Assembly (NCBI RefSeq): GCF_001689125.2
Contig: NZ_CP015405.2
Span: 131,001 to 195,000, forward strand
Direction: 5' to 3'
Origin: Blautia pseudococcoides
GTDB lineage: Bacteria; Bacillota; Clostridia; Lachnospirales; Lachnospiraceae
DNA length: 64,000 nucleotides
The number at the start of each line of letters is the position of its first letter. Positions within the stretch are counted from its first letter, which is position 1. The position numbers and the translations under genes are program-made. The notes under the pieces were generated by a model that made no database searches, was not told where the DNA came from, and saw only the letters and a program-made list of their open reading frames with translations. Positions 40,571 to 48,661 of the stretch are shown piece after piece.

Positions 40571-40978
40571 TTAATCATACAGATTATCTAGTTTTTTGTG
40601 AGCTCGATACAACAAAGTTCCGACAGAAGTTATTGTGGAATGATGTCGTTCTGCAATTTCCCTATACGATTTACCAGAAATTTTTTCCAATAAAAAGGTT
40701 TGTTCGAGCTTAGTCAATATAGATAAGTCGTAATTTGCATATTGGGTATAGTCAATGTTTTTCCTACGATGTATATCGGGGTTTGGCTGTGGGGCATCAA
40801 GCTTTTTACGGGCTTTCAAAAGCAAAGCATTTATATTTTGTCTGCAACAATTTAACTTTTTTGATATTTCAACAGTTGAAAGACCTTGCATTTTCAATAT
40901 CAAAGTTTCACGTTCCCGAATTGTTAAAATGGATAAGTCTGAATCTGCGTATATAGCATAGTCCACGCGCGCCGGCAT
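40571..40978 (-). CDS. Tandem HTH protein with two sigma-70-region-4-like units
   Basis: The 135-residue protein is made of two homologous halves. Unit 1 (about 6-61) has DYAIYADSDLSILTIRERET, then LSTVEISKKLNCCRQNINAL. Unit 2 (about 75-132) has DYTQYANYDLSILTKLEQTF, then KSYREIAERHHSTITSVGTL. Each is a four-helix HTH with the same leading YxxYDLSILT motif and RxHKKLD-like end. It is the last gene of a leftward operon. It probably binds a duplicated or direct-repeat site. I know no named family with this exact structure. Confidence 0.75.
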   Translation of the reverse strand: MPARVDYAIYADSDLSILTIRERETLILKMQGLSTVEISKKLNCCRQNINALLLKARKKLDAPQPNPDIHRRKNIDYTQYANYDLSILTKLEQTFLLEKISGKSYREIAERHHSTITSVGTLLYRAHKKLDNLYD

Positions 40979-40993
40979 GACGTTTGATACCTC

Positions 40994-41218
40994 CTAGTGA
41001 TCATAAAAATACGGATTACTATTTGATGGATAGTGATAGATGCGGGCATCATGCGCCTCTTCGGGAGTTTGGTACAGGCGGCTGGAGCGTAGACGGATAC
41101 CAGCATTAGTGCCATATTTAACCACGCAAAAATCACCGTGCACAGCAGTCACAGTTGCTTCTATAATTCGGTAGTTGTTTTCCACGAAAAAGCATGTATC
41201 ACCTGTTTTCCATTTCAT
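40994..41218 (-). CDS. Small beta-rich phage protein
   Basis: The 74-residue protein probably starts at ATG 41218-41216 with GGTGAT upstream, inside the end of the preceding gene; GTG 41227 is an alternative. MKWKTGDTCFFVENNYRIIE, then ATVTAVHGDFCVVKYGTNAG suggests an SH3-like barrel. It has no known function and is the fourth gene of the leftward operon. Confidence 0.6.
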   Translation of the reverse strand: MKWKTGDTCFFVENNYRIIEATVTAVHGDFCVVKYGTNAGIRLRSSRLYQTPEEAHDARIYHYPSNSNPYFYDH

Positions 41219-41723
41219 CCTTATCACCAGTCCTATATGCTTCCAAGGCGGCTATAGCGTCCTGAAGCTCTTTGTATTTCCCTAAATATATTTGTTTTCT
41301 GTCTTTATATATGCTAACTCTCCAGCGCAGAGTTGATTTATCCCAAGTAATGCCTTTTATACCTGATTTTTTAAGTTCTCCGTGTTCTATTCTTTTCCGT
41401 GATAATATCCTCTTGGACTCTTTTGCCTTCTCGGGATGTGCCTGCTTCCATTCCAGTGATTGTTTACGGTCCACATTAGTAAGATGTATAGCTGCACATT
41501 CTGGACATCTCCGCAGCCTGCCAGATGTTTTTACAATTTTCTTTCCACAGTCCACACAATTTATTATGGATCCAAGGGGGATATAATCCCCTGATTTCCT
41601 GCGCATTTTCATTTCTCTATCGTGCAGTTTTCGGCGTTTCGCTCCGCAGGATGGGCAAAACCACGCCCGGGGGCCACCCTGAAAGGTACAGCCACATTCC
41701 CGGCAGATGCGAGGTAGTATCAT
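41199..41723 (-). CDS. Zinc-ribbon plus AP2-like DNA-binding protein
   Basis: The 174-residue protein starts at ATG 41723-41721 with GAGGTG upstream. Two zinc ribbons (CRECGCTFQGGPRAWFCPSC and CVDCGKKIVKTSGRLRRCPE) are followed by a basic linker and an AP2-like end (GIKGITWDKSTLRWRVSIYK, KQIYLGKYKELQDAIAAL). AP2 domains in phages usually accompany HNH homing endonucleases, but no HNH motif is visible here. It may be a DNA-binding regulator or a nuclease-free remnant. Confidence 0.75.
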   Translation of the reverse strand: MILPRICRECGCTFQGGPRAWFCPSCGAKRRKLHDREMKMRRKSGDYIPLGSIINCVDCGKKIVKTSGRLRRCPECAAIHLTNVDRKQSLEWKQAHPEKAKESKRILSRKRIEHGELKKSGIKGITWDKSTLRWRVSIYKDRKQIYLGKYKELQDAIAALEAYRTGDKDEMENR

Positions 41724-41733
41724 ATACAACACC

Positions 41734-42027
41734 TCATATACGTTGGTACTGTAGTTTGATATGATGAGCATTACCATCATTGTCTATAACATCAAAGTAA
41801 GGATACTCGTTACCGGCAAGGACCTCACTGGGGCCGTAATCCCACCCCCACGGAGCCGTAAGCATGATATCCCCTGCATTTGTTTCAAACATTTCCCAAT
41901 TTTCAGGGACTTCAATTTCTACCTTGTCACTGCATGTTGCAGTGGCATGAGGGGCGTTAGCTGTCCAAACCTGTCTTTTCTCTGCGGTTAGTACCCCATA
42001 ATTGATATATCCTGTAAATTTTTTCAC
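41734..42027 (-). CDS. Small phage protein, unknown
   Basis: The 97-residue protein starts at GTG 42027-42025 after AAGGGGGATA. It is strand-rich (KKFTGYINYGVLTAEKRQVW, EYPYFDVIDNDGNAHHIKLQ). It is the second gene of the leftward operon. No family was recognised. Confidence 0.6.
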   Translation of the reverse strand: MKKFTGYINYGVLTAEKRQVWTANAPHATATCSDKVEIEVPENWEMFETNAGDIMLTAPWGWDYGPSEVLAGNEYPYFDVIDNDGNAHHIKLQYQRI

Positions 42028-42117
42028 TTTGTATCCCCCTTGTAATCTATATTTATATTTGCTATAATTTACTTGCTGGGGGAGCGGTGGCAAGCCCGCC
42101 CTCCCTTGGTATTCACT

Positions 42118-42137
42118 GAGCCTTTCGGCTCTTTTTT
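42118..42137 (+). terminator. Forward-strand terminator hairpin
   Basis: GAGCC pairs with GGCTC around loop TTTC and is followed by TTTTTT on the forward strand. It blocks rightward transcription entering the reverse operon. A second GC-rich inverted repeat lies at about 42077-42107. Confidence 0.7.
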
Positions 42138-42273
42138 ATTTGTCGTTCTTTTCGGCTTCTTTGATTACCTTTTCTATAATTTCTTTCGCTTTATCGCTAT
42201 TACCTGTTTCCATCAATGCCTGTATGGAATAGAGTAAAGTTAGTAGTTCAAGTCTTGTCATAACCTCGTCCAT
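42136..42273 (-). CDS. 45-residue helical protein, first gene of the leftward operon
   Basis: ATG 42273-42271 follows AAAGGAGATAAG. The product (MDEVMTRLELLTLLYSIQAL then METGNSDKAKEIIEKVIKE) is two helices, possibly a coiled-coil. It is driven by the operator-bearing promoter 62-90 bases upstream. No family recognised. Confidence 0.65.
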   Translation of the reverse strand: MDEVMTRLELLTLLYSIQALMETGNSDKAKEIIEKVIKEAEKNDK

Positions 42274-42334
42274 CTTATCTCCTTTCCCCGCTTGCCCGGT
42301 CACTCGTTAAAGTGTATCTCCTTTAACTATCTTT

Positions 42335-42363
42335 ATTATACACCATTCGTACGAATGGGTCAA
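42335..42363 (-). promoter_or_regulatory. Promoter of the leftward operon with a palindromic operator in the spacer
   Basis: On the reverse strand TTGACC (42363-42358), a 17-bp spacer, and a perfect TATAAT (42340-42335). The palindrome ATTCGTACGAAT (42345-42356) lies wholly in the spacer. A protein bound there would block RNA polymerase, so the site is a repressor operator. Confidence 0.85.
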
Positions 42364-42542
42364 GCCTTTTCTATTATTATTTTATTATCTTTTAAAGAGA
42401 CAATAACCTCTTTGTTTTCTGGAGTAATTTCTAAAGCTTTCACAAATTCGCTTGGAATAGTAACCCTTACCATCATTGAGCCTTTTCCAGCCGTCCCTCC
42501 TGGCTTATTAAATAAAACCCTCATTTTTTTACTATATTCCAT
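42360..42542 (-). CDS. AbrB/MazE-like DNA-binding protein
   Basis: This 60-residue protein ends with the swapped-hairpin pattern MMVRVTIPSEFVKALEITPE, then NKEVIVSLKDNKIIIEKA, of SpoVT/AbrB-like regulators. The start ATG 42542 has AGGAGGA upstream. It lies between two promoters that share the ATTCGTACGAAT operator and so is the nearest candidate for the binding protein. AbrB-type proteins often act as antitoxins, but no toxin partner is visible. Confidence 0.75.
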   Translation of the reverse strand: MEYSKKMRVLFNKPGGTAGKGSMMVRVTIPSEFVKALEITPENKEVIVSLKDNKIIIEKA

Positions 42543-42607
42543 TTAAACATTCCTCCTTTTTATATAATGTAACCTATTCGGTCGGACAATGCAAGCACTC
42601 GGAATAT

Positions 42608-42687
42608 ATTCGTACGAATTACACAAAAATCATTCGTATGATTTGTAGGATATGCCAATTGAATTATTCGTACGAATGATATATAAT
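42608..42687. promoter_or_regulatory. Operator cluster and forward promoter of the 42731 gene
   Basis: ATTCGTACGAAT is found at 42608-42619 and 42666-42677, with the degenerate ATTCGTATGATT at 42632-42643. The forward promoter is TTGAAT (42659-42664), 17 bp, TATAAT (42682-42687). The second perfect operator lies entirely within its spacer, as in the leftward promoter. The two left copies flank or precede the AbrB-like gene promoter. Confidence 0.85.
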
Positions 42688-42730
42688 GAAATCAAGATAA
42701 AGGAAGGGAACAAATAAGGAGGAAAGCAAG

Positions 42731-43063
42731 ATGACAAACAAAAAATTAATGGAATTGGTACAGGACAGAATAGAGGAGATCGTTGATAAGTACGAACTGG
42801 ATTATAACTACATCGGTATCCGGGTACAGGAAGAAGAGTTTGAGCTTGGCAGTATGGACCATGTATCCAAAGTATGGGTAGATGGAGACGAGACAGAAGA
42901 AGAACTTGACGGCGTGTGTGTTGTAGATATCAATAAACTTTCTGGAGCAGACGGATACTTTGGAGACCACGTAGCAGTTGTATGTGGTGACAGAGCGGAA
43001 TACGGACAGGACTTTGGTGAGCTTATCATATCTGATGCAGTAGTGGTTGAGATCTTAGCATAA
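42731..43063 (+). CDS. Acidic protein under the palindromic operator
   Basis: This 110-residue acidic protein begins MTNKKLMELVQDRIEEIVDK and is alpha-beta (YIGIRVQEEEFELGSMDHVS, YFGDHVAVVCGDRAEYGQDF). It has its own operator-bearing promoter and an AAGGAGGAAAG site. No family recognised. Divergent from the AbrB-like gene. Confidence 0.65.
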   Translation: MTNKKLMELVQDRIEEIVDKYELDYNYIGIRVQEEEFELGSMDHVSKVWVDGDETEEELDGVCVVDINKLSGADGYFGDHVAVVCGDRAEYGQDFGELIISDAVVVEILA

Positions 43064-43111
43064 TTTATACACCAACTCGGCGGGGTAACGCCGGGAGAAA
43101 GAGAGGATTAT

Positions 43112-43290
43112 ATGGATTTAGGATTGATTTAGATGAATTAAGGAAAATACTTGAATATGCCAAGAATCGTGCCCAGTATGGCAACATGGAACGCTGTCTC
43201 TATATTAAAGGGGGAGAGCGACCAACCATTACACAGTATTGCTACTATGCGGAGTGTAACCCTATCAATCACACATACAGCGCACGGTAA
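43112..43290 (+). pseudogene. Frameshifted small phage gene
   Basis: ATG 43112 has AGAGAGGATT upstream but stops after six codons. From about 43120 the adjacent frame is open to 43288-43290 and encodes RIDLDELRKILEYAKNRAQY and more, ending YYAECNPINHTYSAR, without a start codon. Insertion of one base near 43116-43119 would restore a 59-residue protein. It could be a real frameshift mutation, a sequencing error, or a programmed shift. Confidence 0.5.
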
Positions 43291-43869
43291 TCAGAGAGGC
43301 CGGACAGCGTACTACCCGTATTAACCTCTGCGGGGCAGGCTGCAAGCTGATACGCAAAACGGCCGGCACCATTACAGTGCCGGCCATTCCGCTATCATAT
43401 CTGATTTTCATTTCTATAGCTGTATTATACCTCTGAGTATATAGATATGCAATAGAGAGGTTTAGACAGTTTTCGACAGTTTATGTTATTTGATGTTTCC
43501 AGCAAAGAGCATCAAATCAAAAAGGCTGACAGAACACATCTGCCAGCCTTTAAGCTATATTGTATCATCTCTCTTACTTGGATAAAAATAAACAACAATC
43601 AATACAATTGGTATTATTAGGTTAGTCACACGTTAGTCACAAATATAGCCAAAATACAAGGGTTTCAGGCACATTAATTTAAGATATTATTAAGATAAAT
43701 AACGTATGAAATTGTGTAAAGAACAATTGTACAAATATGATATACTGTGAAAGTATAGACTTACGTTGCTTTTACCTGTGGTGAAAAAAAGGGATGTGTA
43801 GTATAATGTTTAACAGGCAGGAGTACGAGGGTATCCTGTATCCGGAAAACACATTCATAAGGAGGAGCA
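43291..43869. other. Right prophage end and host junction (probable attR)
   Basis: No gene is seen in this 579-base gap. It holds a hairpin GGCCGGCAC / GTGCCGGCC (43361-43385), direct repeats GACAGTTT (43465-43472, 43475-43482), an inverted repeat TTTGATG / CATCAAA (43489-43516), a bidirectional terminator at 43521-43551, and two copies of GTTAGTCAC at about 43621-43641. Such closely spaced repeats are like the arm-type sites of tyrosine integrases. The core repeat cannot be fixed without the left end. Confidence 0.5.
43521..43551. terminator. Bidirectional terminator near the phage right end
   Basis: AAAGGCTG-ACAG and CTGC-CAGCCTTT form a 12-position stem around AACACAT, with five A residues on the left side that become a T-run on the reverse strand. 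It isolates the phage from host transcription. Confidence 0.7.
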
Positions 43870-44799
43870 ATGAAGATGAAAGAACCGGTATTAGTAGTTA
43901 TGGCAGCAGGGATGGGGAGCCGTTACGGCGGGCTGAAGCAGATTGACCCGATCGACGAACAGGGACATATTATTATGGATTTTTCCATCTATGATGCAGT
44001 GAAAGCAGGATTTAAGAAGGTAGTATTTATTATAAAGAGAGCCAATGAGAAGGATTTCAGGGAGGCCATCGGTGAGCGGCTTGCCAGACAGATCCAGGTG
44101 GAATATGTGTTTCAGGAGATTGAGAATATCCCGGAAGGTTTTTCCGTGCCTGAGGGCAGGGTGAAGCCATGGGGAACCGGACACGCGGTCCTCAGCTGCA
44201 TGGAGGTGGTGGATGCACCTTTTGCGGTGATCAACGCAGATGATTATTACGGTGCCCATGCATTCCGGATGATCTATGATTACCTGACCACTCATGAGGA
44301 CGATGATAAATACCGTTATACCATGGTGGGCTATGTGCTTGAGAATACGCTTACAGAGAACGGGCATGTGGCAAGAGGCGTCTGTGAGACAGATGAGGAA
44401 CATCATCTTGTGGGGATACACGAGAGGACCCATATTGAGAAGCGGGCAGACGGCACTGCTTACACGGAGGATGAGGGCAGGACATGGACAGAGATTCCCA
44501 GGGGAAGCACCGTGTCCATGAATATGTGGGGCTTTACAGTCAGTATGCTGAAAGAACTGAGAGACAGATTTCCTCTGTTCCTTGAGAAAAATCTGCAGAG
44601 TAATCCCTTGAAGTGTGAGTATTTCCTTCCCTCAGTGGTTGGAGAGCTTCTGGTTGAAGACAAGGCTACAGTGGAGGTCCTCAAATCCATGGATAAATGG
44701 TACGGCGTTACATATAAAGAGGATAAGCCGGTAGTAGTTGCTGCCATCAGAAAATTAAAAGAAAGCGGCCTGTATCCGGAGAAACTTTGGGAGGAATAA
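43870..44799 (+). CDS. Sugar-phosphate nucleotidyltransferase
   Basis: The 309-residue enzyme has the nucleotidyltransferase signature AAGMGSRYGGLKQIDPIDEQ near residue 11 (an unusual GxGSRYGG variant) and the metal-binding NADDYYGAHAF near 118. It makes nucleotide sugars from a sugar 1-phosphate. The next genes are an N-acetylhexosamine-kinase-like protein and galE, so it is the likely UTP-hexosamine-1-phosphate uridylyltransferase. ATG 43876, with better ribosome spacing, may be the real start. This is the first host gene right of the prophage. Confidence 0.8.
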   Translation: MKMKEPVLVVMAAGMGSRYGGLKQIDPIDEQGHIIMDFSIYDAVKAGFKKVVFIIKRANEKDFREAIGERLARQIQVEYVFQEIENIPEGFSVPEGRVKPWGTGHAVLSCMEVVDAPFAVINADDYYGAHAFRMIYDYLTTHEDDDKYRYTMVGYVLENTLTENGHVARGVCETDEEHHLVGIHERTHIEKRADGTAYTEDEGRTWTEIPRGSTVSMNMWGFTVSMLKELRDRFPLFLEKNLQSNPLKCEYFLPSVVGELLVEDKATVEVLKSMDKWYGVTYKEDKPVVVAAIRKLKESGLYPEKLWEE

Positions 44800-44802
44800 C
44801 AA

Positions 44803-45921
44803 GTGAGCGGCGAGGAACTGATACGCAGAGAGGTAATTGAGAATTTTACATTTCCGGGAAAGCTGGTGGAGGAGATCCTGTACGGCAGCGGGCATATAAA
44901 TGATACCTTCCGTCTGGCGTTTGAGACGGAACAGGGCAGGAAAAGGTATATCCTTCAGAGGATGAATAAGAGTATTTTCCATAAGCCTGTGGAGCTGATG
45001 GAGAATATTGTGGGAGTTACATCCTGGCTCAGGAAGAAGATCCTGGCAAACGGCGGGGACGCTGACAGGGAGACCCTTAACATTGTCTTAGCCCGGGACG
45101 GCAGGCCATATTATCTGGACAGTGCCGGCGATTACTGGAGAGCGTATCTGTTCATCGAAGGCGCAAGCTGTTATGATAAGGTGGAAAAAAGGGAAGATTT
45201 TTACCAGAGTGCAGTTGCATTCGGCCATTTCCAAGGCCTGCTGGCGGATTATCCTGCAAAGACCCTGCATGAAACCATTATGAATTTTCACAATACAGCA
45301 AGCCGTCTGGATGACTTTAAAGCTGCCGTACTGCGGGATACCTGCGGATATGCCGGGGATGTGCAGAGGGAGATCCGGTTTGTTCTGGAGCGGGAGCACC
45401 TGGCCTATGTGCTGGGAGAGATGCAGGCAGAGAAGAAACTGCCTCTTCGGGTTACACACAATGATACAAAGCTCAACAATATTATGATAGATGATAAGAC
45501 CGGCAAGGCCATCTGTGTCATTGACCTGGATACGGTCATGCCGGGACTGGCGGTCAATGACTTTGGAGATTCTATCCGTTTCGGCGCCAGCACTGGGGAT
45601 GAGGACGAGAGGGATCTGGCGAAAGTCTCATGTGACATGGAATTGTTTGAGCTGTACACAAAGGGGTTCGTGGAGGGCTGCGCAGGCAGCCTGACAGATG
45701 AGGAGCTGGACATGCTGCCCATCGGTGCCATGGTTATGACATACGAATGCGGCATGCGTTTTCTGGCTGATCATCTGGACGGGGATGTGTATTTCAAGAC
45801 ACACCGGGAGGGACATAACCTGGACCGGTGCCGCACACAGTTTAAGCTGGTTGCAGATATGGAGAAAAAGCTCTCTGCCATGAATGCCATTGTGGACAAG
45901 TACAGGCAGCGTGAAAGATAG
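44803..45921 (+). CDS. nahK: N-acetylhexosamine 1-kinase-like phosphotransferase
   Basis: The 372-residue protein starts at GTG 44803 soon after the previous stop. It is an APH-type kinase: a catalytic loop VTHNDTKLNNIMID near 215-228 (HxDxxxxN) and CVIDLDTVMPGLAVNDFGDS near 236-255 with the metal-binding Asp. NahK of bifidobacteria has the same layout and the same partners (nucleotidyltransferase, GalE) in lacto-N-biose use. Kinase activity on GlcNAc/GalNAc is inferred from this; another sugar is possible. Confidence 0.75.
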   Translation: MSGEELIRREVIENFTFPGKLVEEILYGSGHINDTFRLAFETEQGRKRYILQRMNKSIFHKPVELMENIVGVTSWLRKKILANGGDADRETLNIVLARDGRPYYLDSAGDYWRAYLFIEGASCYDKVEKREDFYQSAVAFGHFQGLLADYPAKTLHETIMNFHNTASRLDDFKAAVLRDTCGYAGDVQREIRFVLEREHLAYVLGEMQAEKKLPLRVTHNDTKLNNIMIDDKTGKAICVIDLDTVMPGLAVNDFGDSIRFGASTGDEDERDLAKVSCDMELFELYTKGFVEGCAGSLTDEELDMLPIGAMVMTYECGMRFLADHLDGDVYFKTHREGHNLDRCRTQFKLVADMEKKLSAMNAIVDKYRQRER

Positions 45922-46017
45922 AGAAAAATTTTCCTTTTCTTTTCACAAAAAAAGTGTTACAGTAGTTATGAACAGAAAATATGTTTTAAAACAGGATAGT
46001 TAGAAGGAGGAGTTAAA

Positions 46018-47034
46018 ATGGCAATTTTAGTGACAGGCGGTGCTGGTTACATCGGAAGCCATACGGTAGTGGAGCTGCAGACTGCAGGATATGATGTAGT
46101 GGTACTGGACAACCTCAGTAACTCCAGTGAGAAATCTTTACAGAGAGTGGAGAAGATCACAGGCAAACCGGTTACCTTTTATAAGGCAGACATTCTTGAC
46201 AGGGAAGCACTGAATGCTGTTTTTGAGAAAGAGAGCATTGATTCCTGTATCCATTTTGCTGGGCTTAAAGCGGTAGGGGAGTCTGTACAGAAACCCTGGG
46301 AGTATTATGAGAATAATATTGCAGGTACCCTGACTCTGGTGGATGTCATGAGAAAACATGGCGTGAAGAATATCATTTTCTCATCCTCCGCAACCGTATA
46401 CGGGGACCCTGCTTTTGTACCTATCACAGAAGTGTGCCCAAAAGGCCAGTGCACCAACCCATATGGCTGGACAAAATCCATGCTGGAGCAGATCCTCATG
46501 GATATCCAGAAAGCTGACCCGGAGTGGAATGTAGTGCTTCTGCGTTACTTCAACCCAATCGGTGCCCACAAGAGCGGCATGATCGGTGAGAACCCCAACG
46601 GTATTCCTAACAACCTGATGCCATATATCACACAGGTAGCTGTGGGTAAATTAAAAGAGCTGGGCGTGTTCGGCAATGATTATGATACACCCGACGGAAC
46701 CGGTGTGCGCGATTACATACATGTGGTAGACCTGGCAAAAGGCCATGTGAAAGCTCTGAAGAAAATTGAGGAGAAAGCAGGCCTGAAAGTATACAATCTG
46801 GGAACCGGTATGGGCTACAGCGTTCTTGACATTGTCAATAACTTTGAGGAAGCAACCGGCGTGAAAATCCCGTACGTGATCAAAGACCGCCGCCCGGGCG
46901 ATATTGCCACCTGCTATTCCAGCGCTGAGAAAGCAGAAAAAGAACTGGGATGGAAAGCGGAATTCGGAATCAAGGAAATGTGTGCGGATTCCTGGAGATG
47001 GCAGTCAAATAACCCGAATGGTTATGATGAGTAA
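46018..47034 (+). CDS. galE: UDP-glucose 4-epimerase
   Basis: The 338-residue enzyme exchanges UDP-glucose and UDP-galactose (or the GlcNAc pair). It has the NAD motif [10 protein letters not shown] near 7-16, SSSATVYG near 123, YGWTK (Tyr149, Lys153) and a full carboxyl part ([20 protein letters not shown]). The length is that of the family. AAGGAGGAG precedes it. A gap of 96 bases separates it from the kinase gene, but the three genes are all rightward and probably work together. Confidence 0.95.
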   Translation: MAILVTGGAGYIGSHTVVELQTAGYDVVVLDNLSNSSEKSLQRVEKITGKPVTFYKADILDREALNAVFEKESIDSCIHFAGLKAVGESVQKPWEYYENNIAGTLTLVDVMRKHGVKNIIFSSSATVYGDPAFVPITEVCPKGQCTNPYGWTKSMLEQILMDIQKADPEWNVVLLRYFNPIGAHKSGMIGENPNGIPNNLMPYITQVAVGKLKELGVFGNDYDTPDGTGVRDYIHVVDLAKGHVKALKKIEEKAGLKVYNLGTGMGYSVLDIVNNFEEATGVKIPYVIKDRRPGDIATCYSSAEKAEKELGWKAEFGIKEMCADSWRWQSNNPNGYDE

Positions 47035-47048
47035 GGAATAAGGTTTTT

Positions 47049-47082
47049 GAGAGGCGGACTACTTTGTGTCCGTCTCTTATTA
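47049..47082 (+). terminator. Terminator of galE
   Basis: GAG-GCGGAC pairs with GTCCGT-CTC around an 8-base loop with a two-base bulge, followed by TTATTAT. It begins 15 bases after the galE stop. Confidence 0.65.
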
Positions 47083-47097
47083 TGCACAAAAATAAAG

Positions 47098-47131
47098 ACA
47101 GCGCCTGCCATATAGAATGGTGAGGCGCTGT
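47098..47131 (-). terminator. Terminator of the DUF1846 gene
   Basis: On the reverse strand ACAGCGCCT pairs with AGGCGCTGT (perfect 9 bp) and is followed by CTTTATTTTT. It lies just after the reverse gene stop at 47141. Confidence 0.85.
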
Positions 47132-47140
47132 TTTCTATTC

Positions 47141-48616
47141 TTAATACAATTTTTTATGCTCGTAAACCGGTTCACAGGTAAGCTGGACAGCCAGCTTCTG
47201 GAAAATGGTCCTGTCCACAGAGGAGAGCATCACGGAGGAGTGCACCTGGCAGCCTTTCAGCTTTGGGAGCTGTTCCAGCGCTTTCTTTGCCACACCGCTG
47301 GTTGCGGCAGAGCTTGACAGGGCGATAAGCACCTCGTCTGTGTGCAGCCGCGGATTCTTGCTGCCCAGATAAGCTGTTTTCAGCTTCTGGATAGGCTCAA
47401 TAGAAGCCGGGGAAATGACATGGGTCTCATGAGGGATTTCTGCCAGTTCCTTCAGGGTGTTGAGCAGAAGCGCCGCGGAAGCGCCCAGCAGATCAGAGGT
47501 TTTTCCTGTGATCATACGACCGTCCTCCAGCTCCAGTGCGGCGGCAGGGGCACCTGTGACTTCTGCCCTGATAAGCGCTGCTGAGGTGACTTTCCGGTCA
47601 TCTGTGGAGATATGGGCCTGTTTCATCAGAAGCTCTAATTTGAAGACCTCTTCCTGGGTGCGGGTACCCTCTGCCTGCCCGTCAATGGCCTGATAGTAAC
47701 GGCGGAGGATCTCCTGCTTGGATGCCTCCTTGCACGCTTCATCGTCAATGATACAGTTTCCGGCCATGTTGACGCCCATGTCGGTTGGTGACTGGTAAGG
47801 GCACTGACCGAAGATGCGCTCAAATATGGCGCTTAGTACAGGGAAGATCTCCACATCCCGGTTATAATTGACGGTGGTGACACCATAGGCATCTAGATGG
47901 AAGGGGTCGATCATGTTCACGTCATTTAAGTCAGCAGTTGCCGCCTCGTAAGCCAGATTCACCGGATGTTTCAGCGGAATGTTCCAGATGGGGAAGGTCT
48001 CAAACTTGGCATATCCTGCGTGGACACCTCTTTTGTGCTCATGGTAGAGCTGGGACAGGCAGGTGGCCATTTTGCCGCTTCCGGGACCCGGTGCTGTGAC
48101 GACCACAAGGGGCCGGGTGGTTTCAATGTATTGGTTTTTGCCATAGCCTTCATCGCTTACGATGAGGGGAATATTGCTTGGATAACCCTCAATGGGATAG
48201 TGAAGATACACTTTAATGCCCAGTTTTTCCAGTTTGTCCTTGTATTTATTGGCGCTGTTCTGTCCGGAATACTGGGTGATGACAACGCTTCCCACATAAA
48301 AGCCTCTGCCTCTGAAAGAATCGATCAGGCGGAGTACATCAATATCATAAGTAATGCCTAAATCCCCTCGGACTTTATTTTTCTCAATATCGCCGGCGCT
48401 GATAACGATAACGATCTCTGCGTGGTCACTGAGCTGCATCAGCATGCGCAGCTTACTGTCAGGGGCAAAGCCGGGCAGAACCCTGGATGCGTGGTAATCG
48501 TCGAAGAGCTTGCCGCCGAATTCCAGATACAGTTTGTTGTCAAACTGGTTGATCCGCTGGCGGATGTGTTCTGACTGCATGGACAAATACTTGTCATTAT
48601 CAAATCCGATTTTCAT
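47141..48616 (-). CDS. DUF1846 domain protein
   Basis: The 491-residue protein matches the DUF1846 family over its whole length: MKIGFDNDKYLSMQSEHIRQ, SAGDIEKNKVRGDLGITYDI, then a P-loop-like stretch APGPGSGKMATCLSQLYHEH near 170-190 and AGYAKFETFPIWNIPLKHPV. The family is widespread in Firmicutes; its structure includes a nucleotide-binding fold, but the reaction is unknown. It is monocistronic and convergent to galE. Confidence 0.9.
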   Translation of the reverse strand: MKIGFDNDKYLSMQSEHIRQRINQFDNKLYLEFGGKLFDDYHASRVLPGFAPDSKLRMLMQLSDHAEIVIVISAGDIEKNKVRGDLGITYDIDVLRLIDSFRGRGFYVGSVVITQYSGQNSANKYKDKLEKLGIKVYLHYPIEGYPSNIPLIVSDEGYGKNQYIETTRPLVVVTAPGPGSGKMATCLSQLYHEHKRGVHAGYAKFETFPIWNIPLKHPVNLAYEAATADLNDVNMIDPFHLDAYGVTTVNYNRDVEIFPVLSAIFERIFGQCPYQSPTDMGVNMAGNCIIDDEACKEASKQEILRRYYQAIDGQAEGTRTQEEVFKLELLMKQAHISTDDRKVTSAALIRAEVTGAPAAALELEDGRMITGKTSDLLGASAALLLNTLKELAEIPHETHVISPASIEPIQKLKTAYLGSKNPRLHTDEVLIALSSSAATSGVAKKALEQLPKLKGCQVHSSVMLSSVDRTIFQKLAVQLTCEPVYEHKKLY

Positions 48617-48661
48617 TTTTTTTCTATGCCTCTATTCTACAAAATATTGGGGTATGTGATA

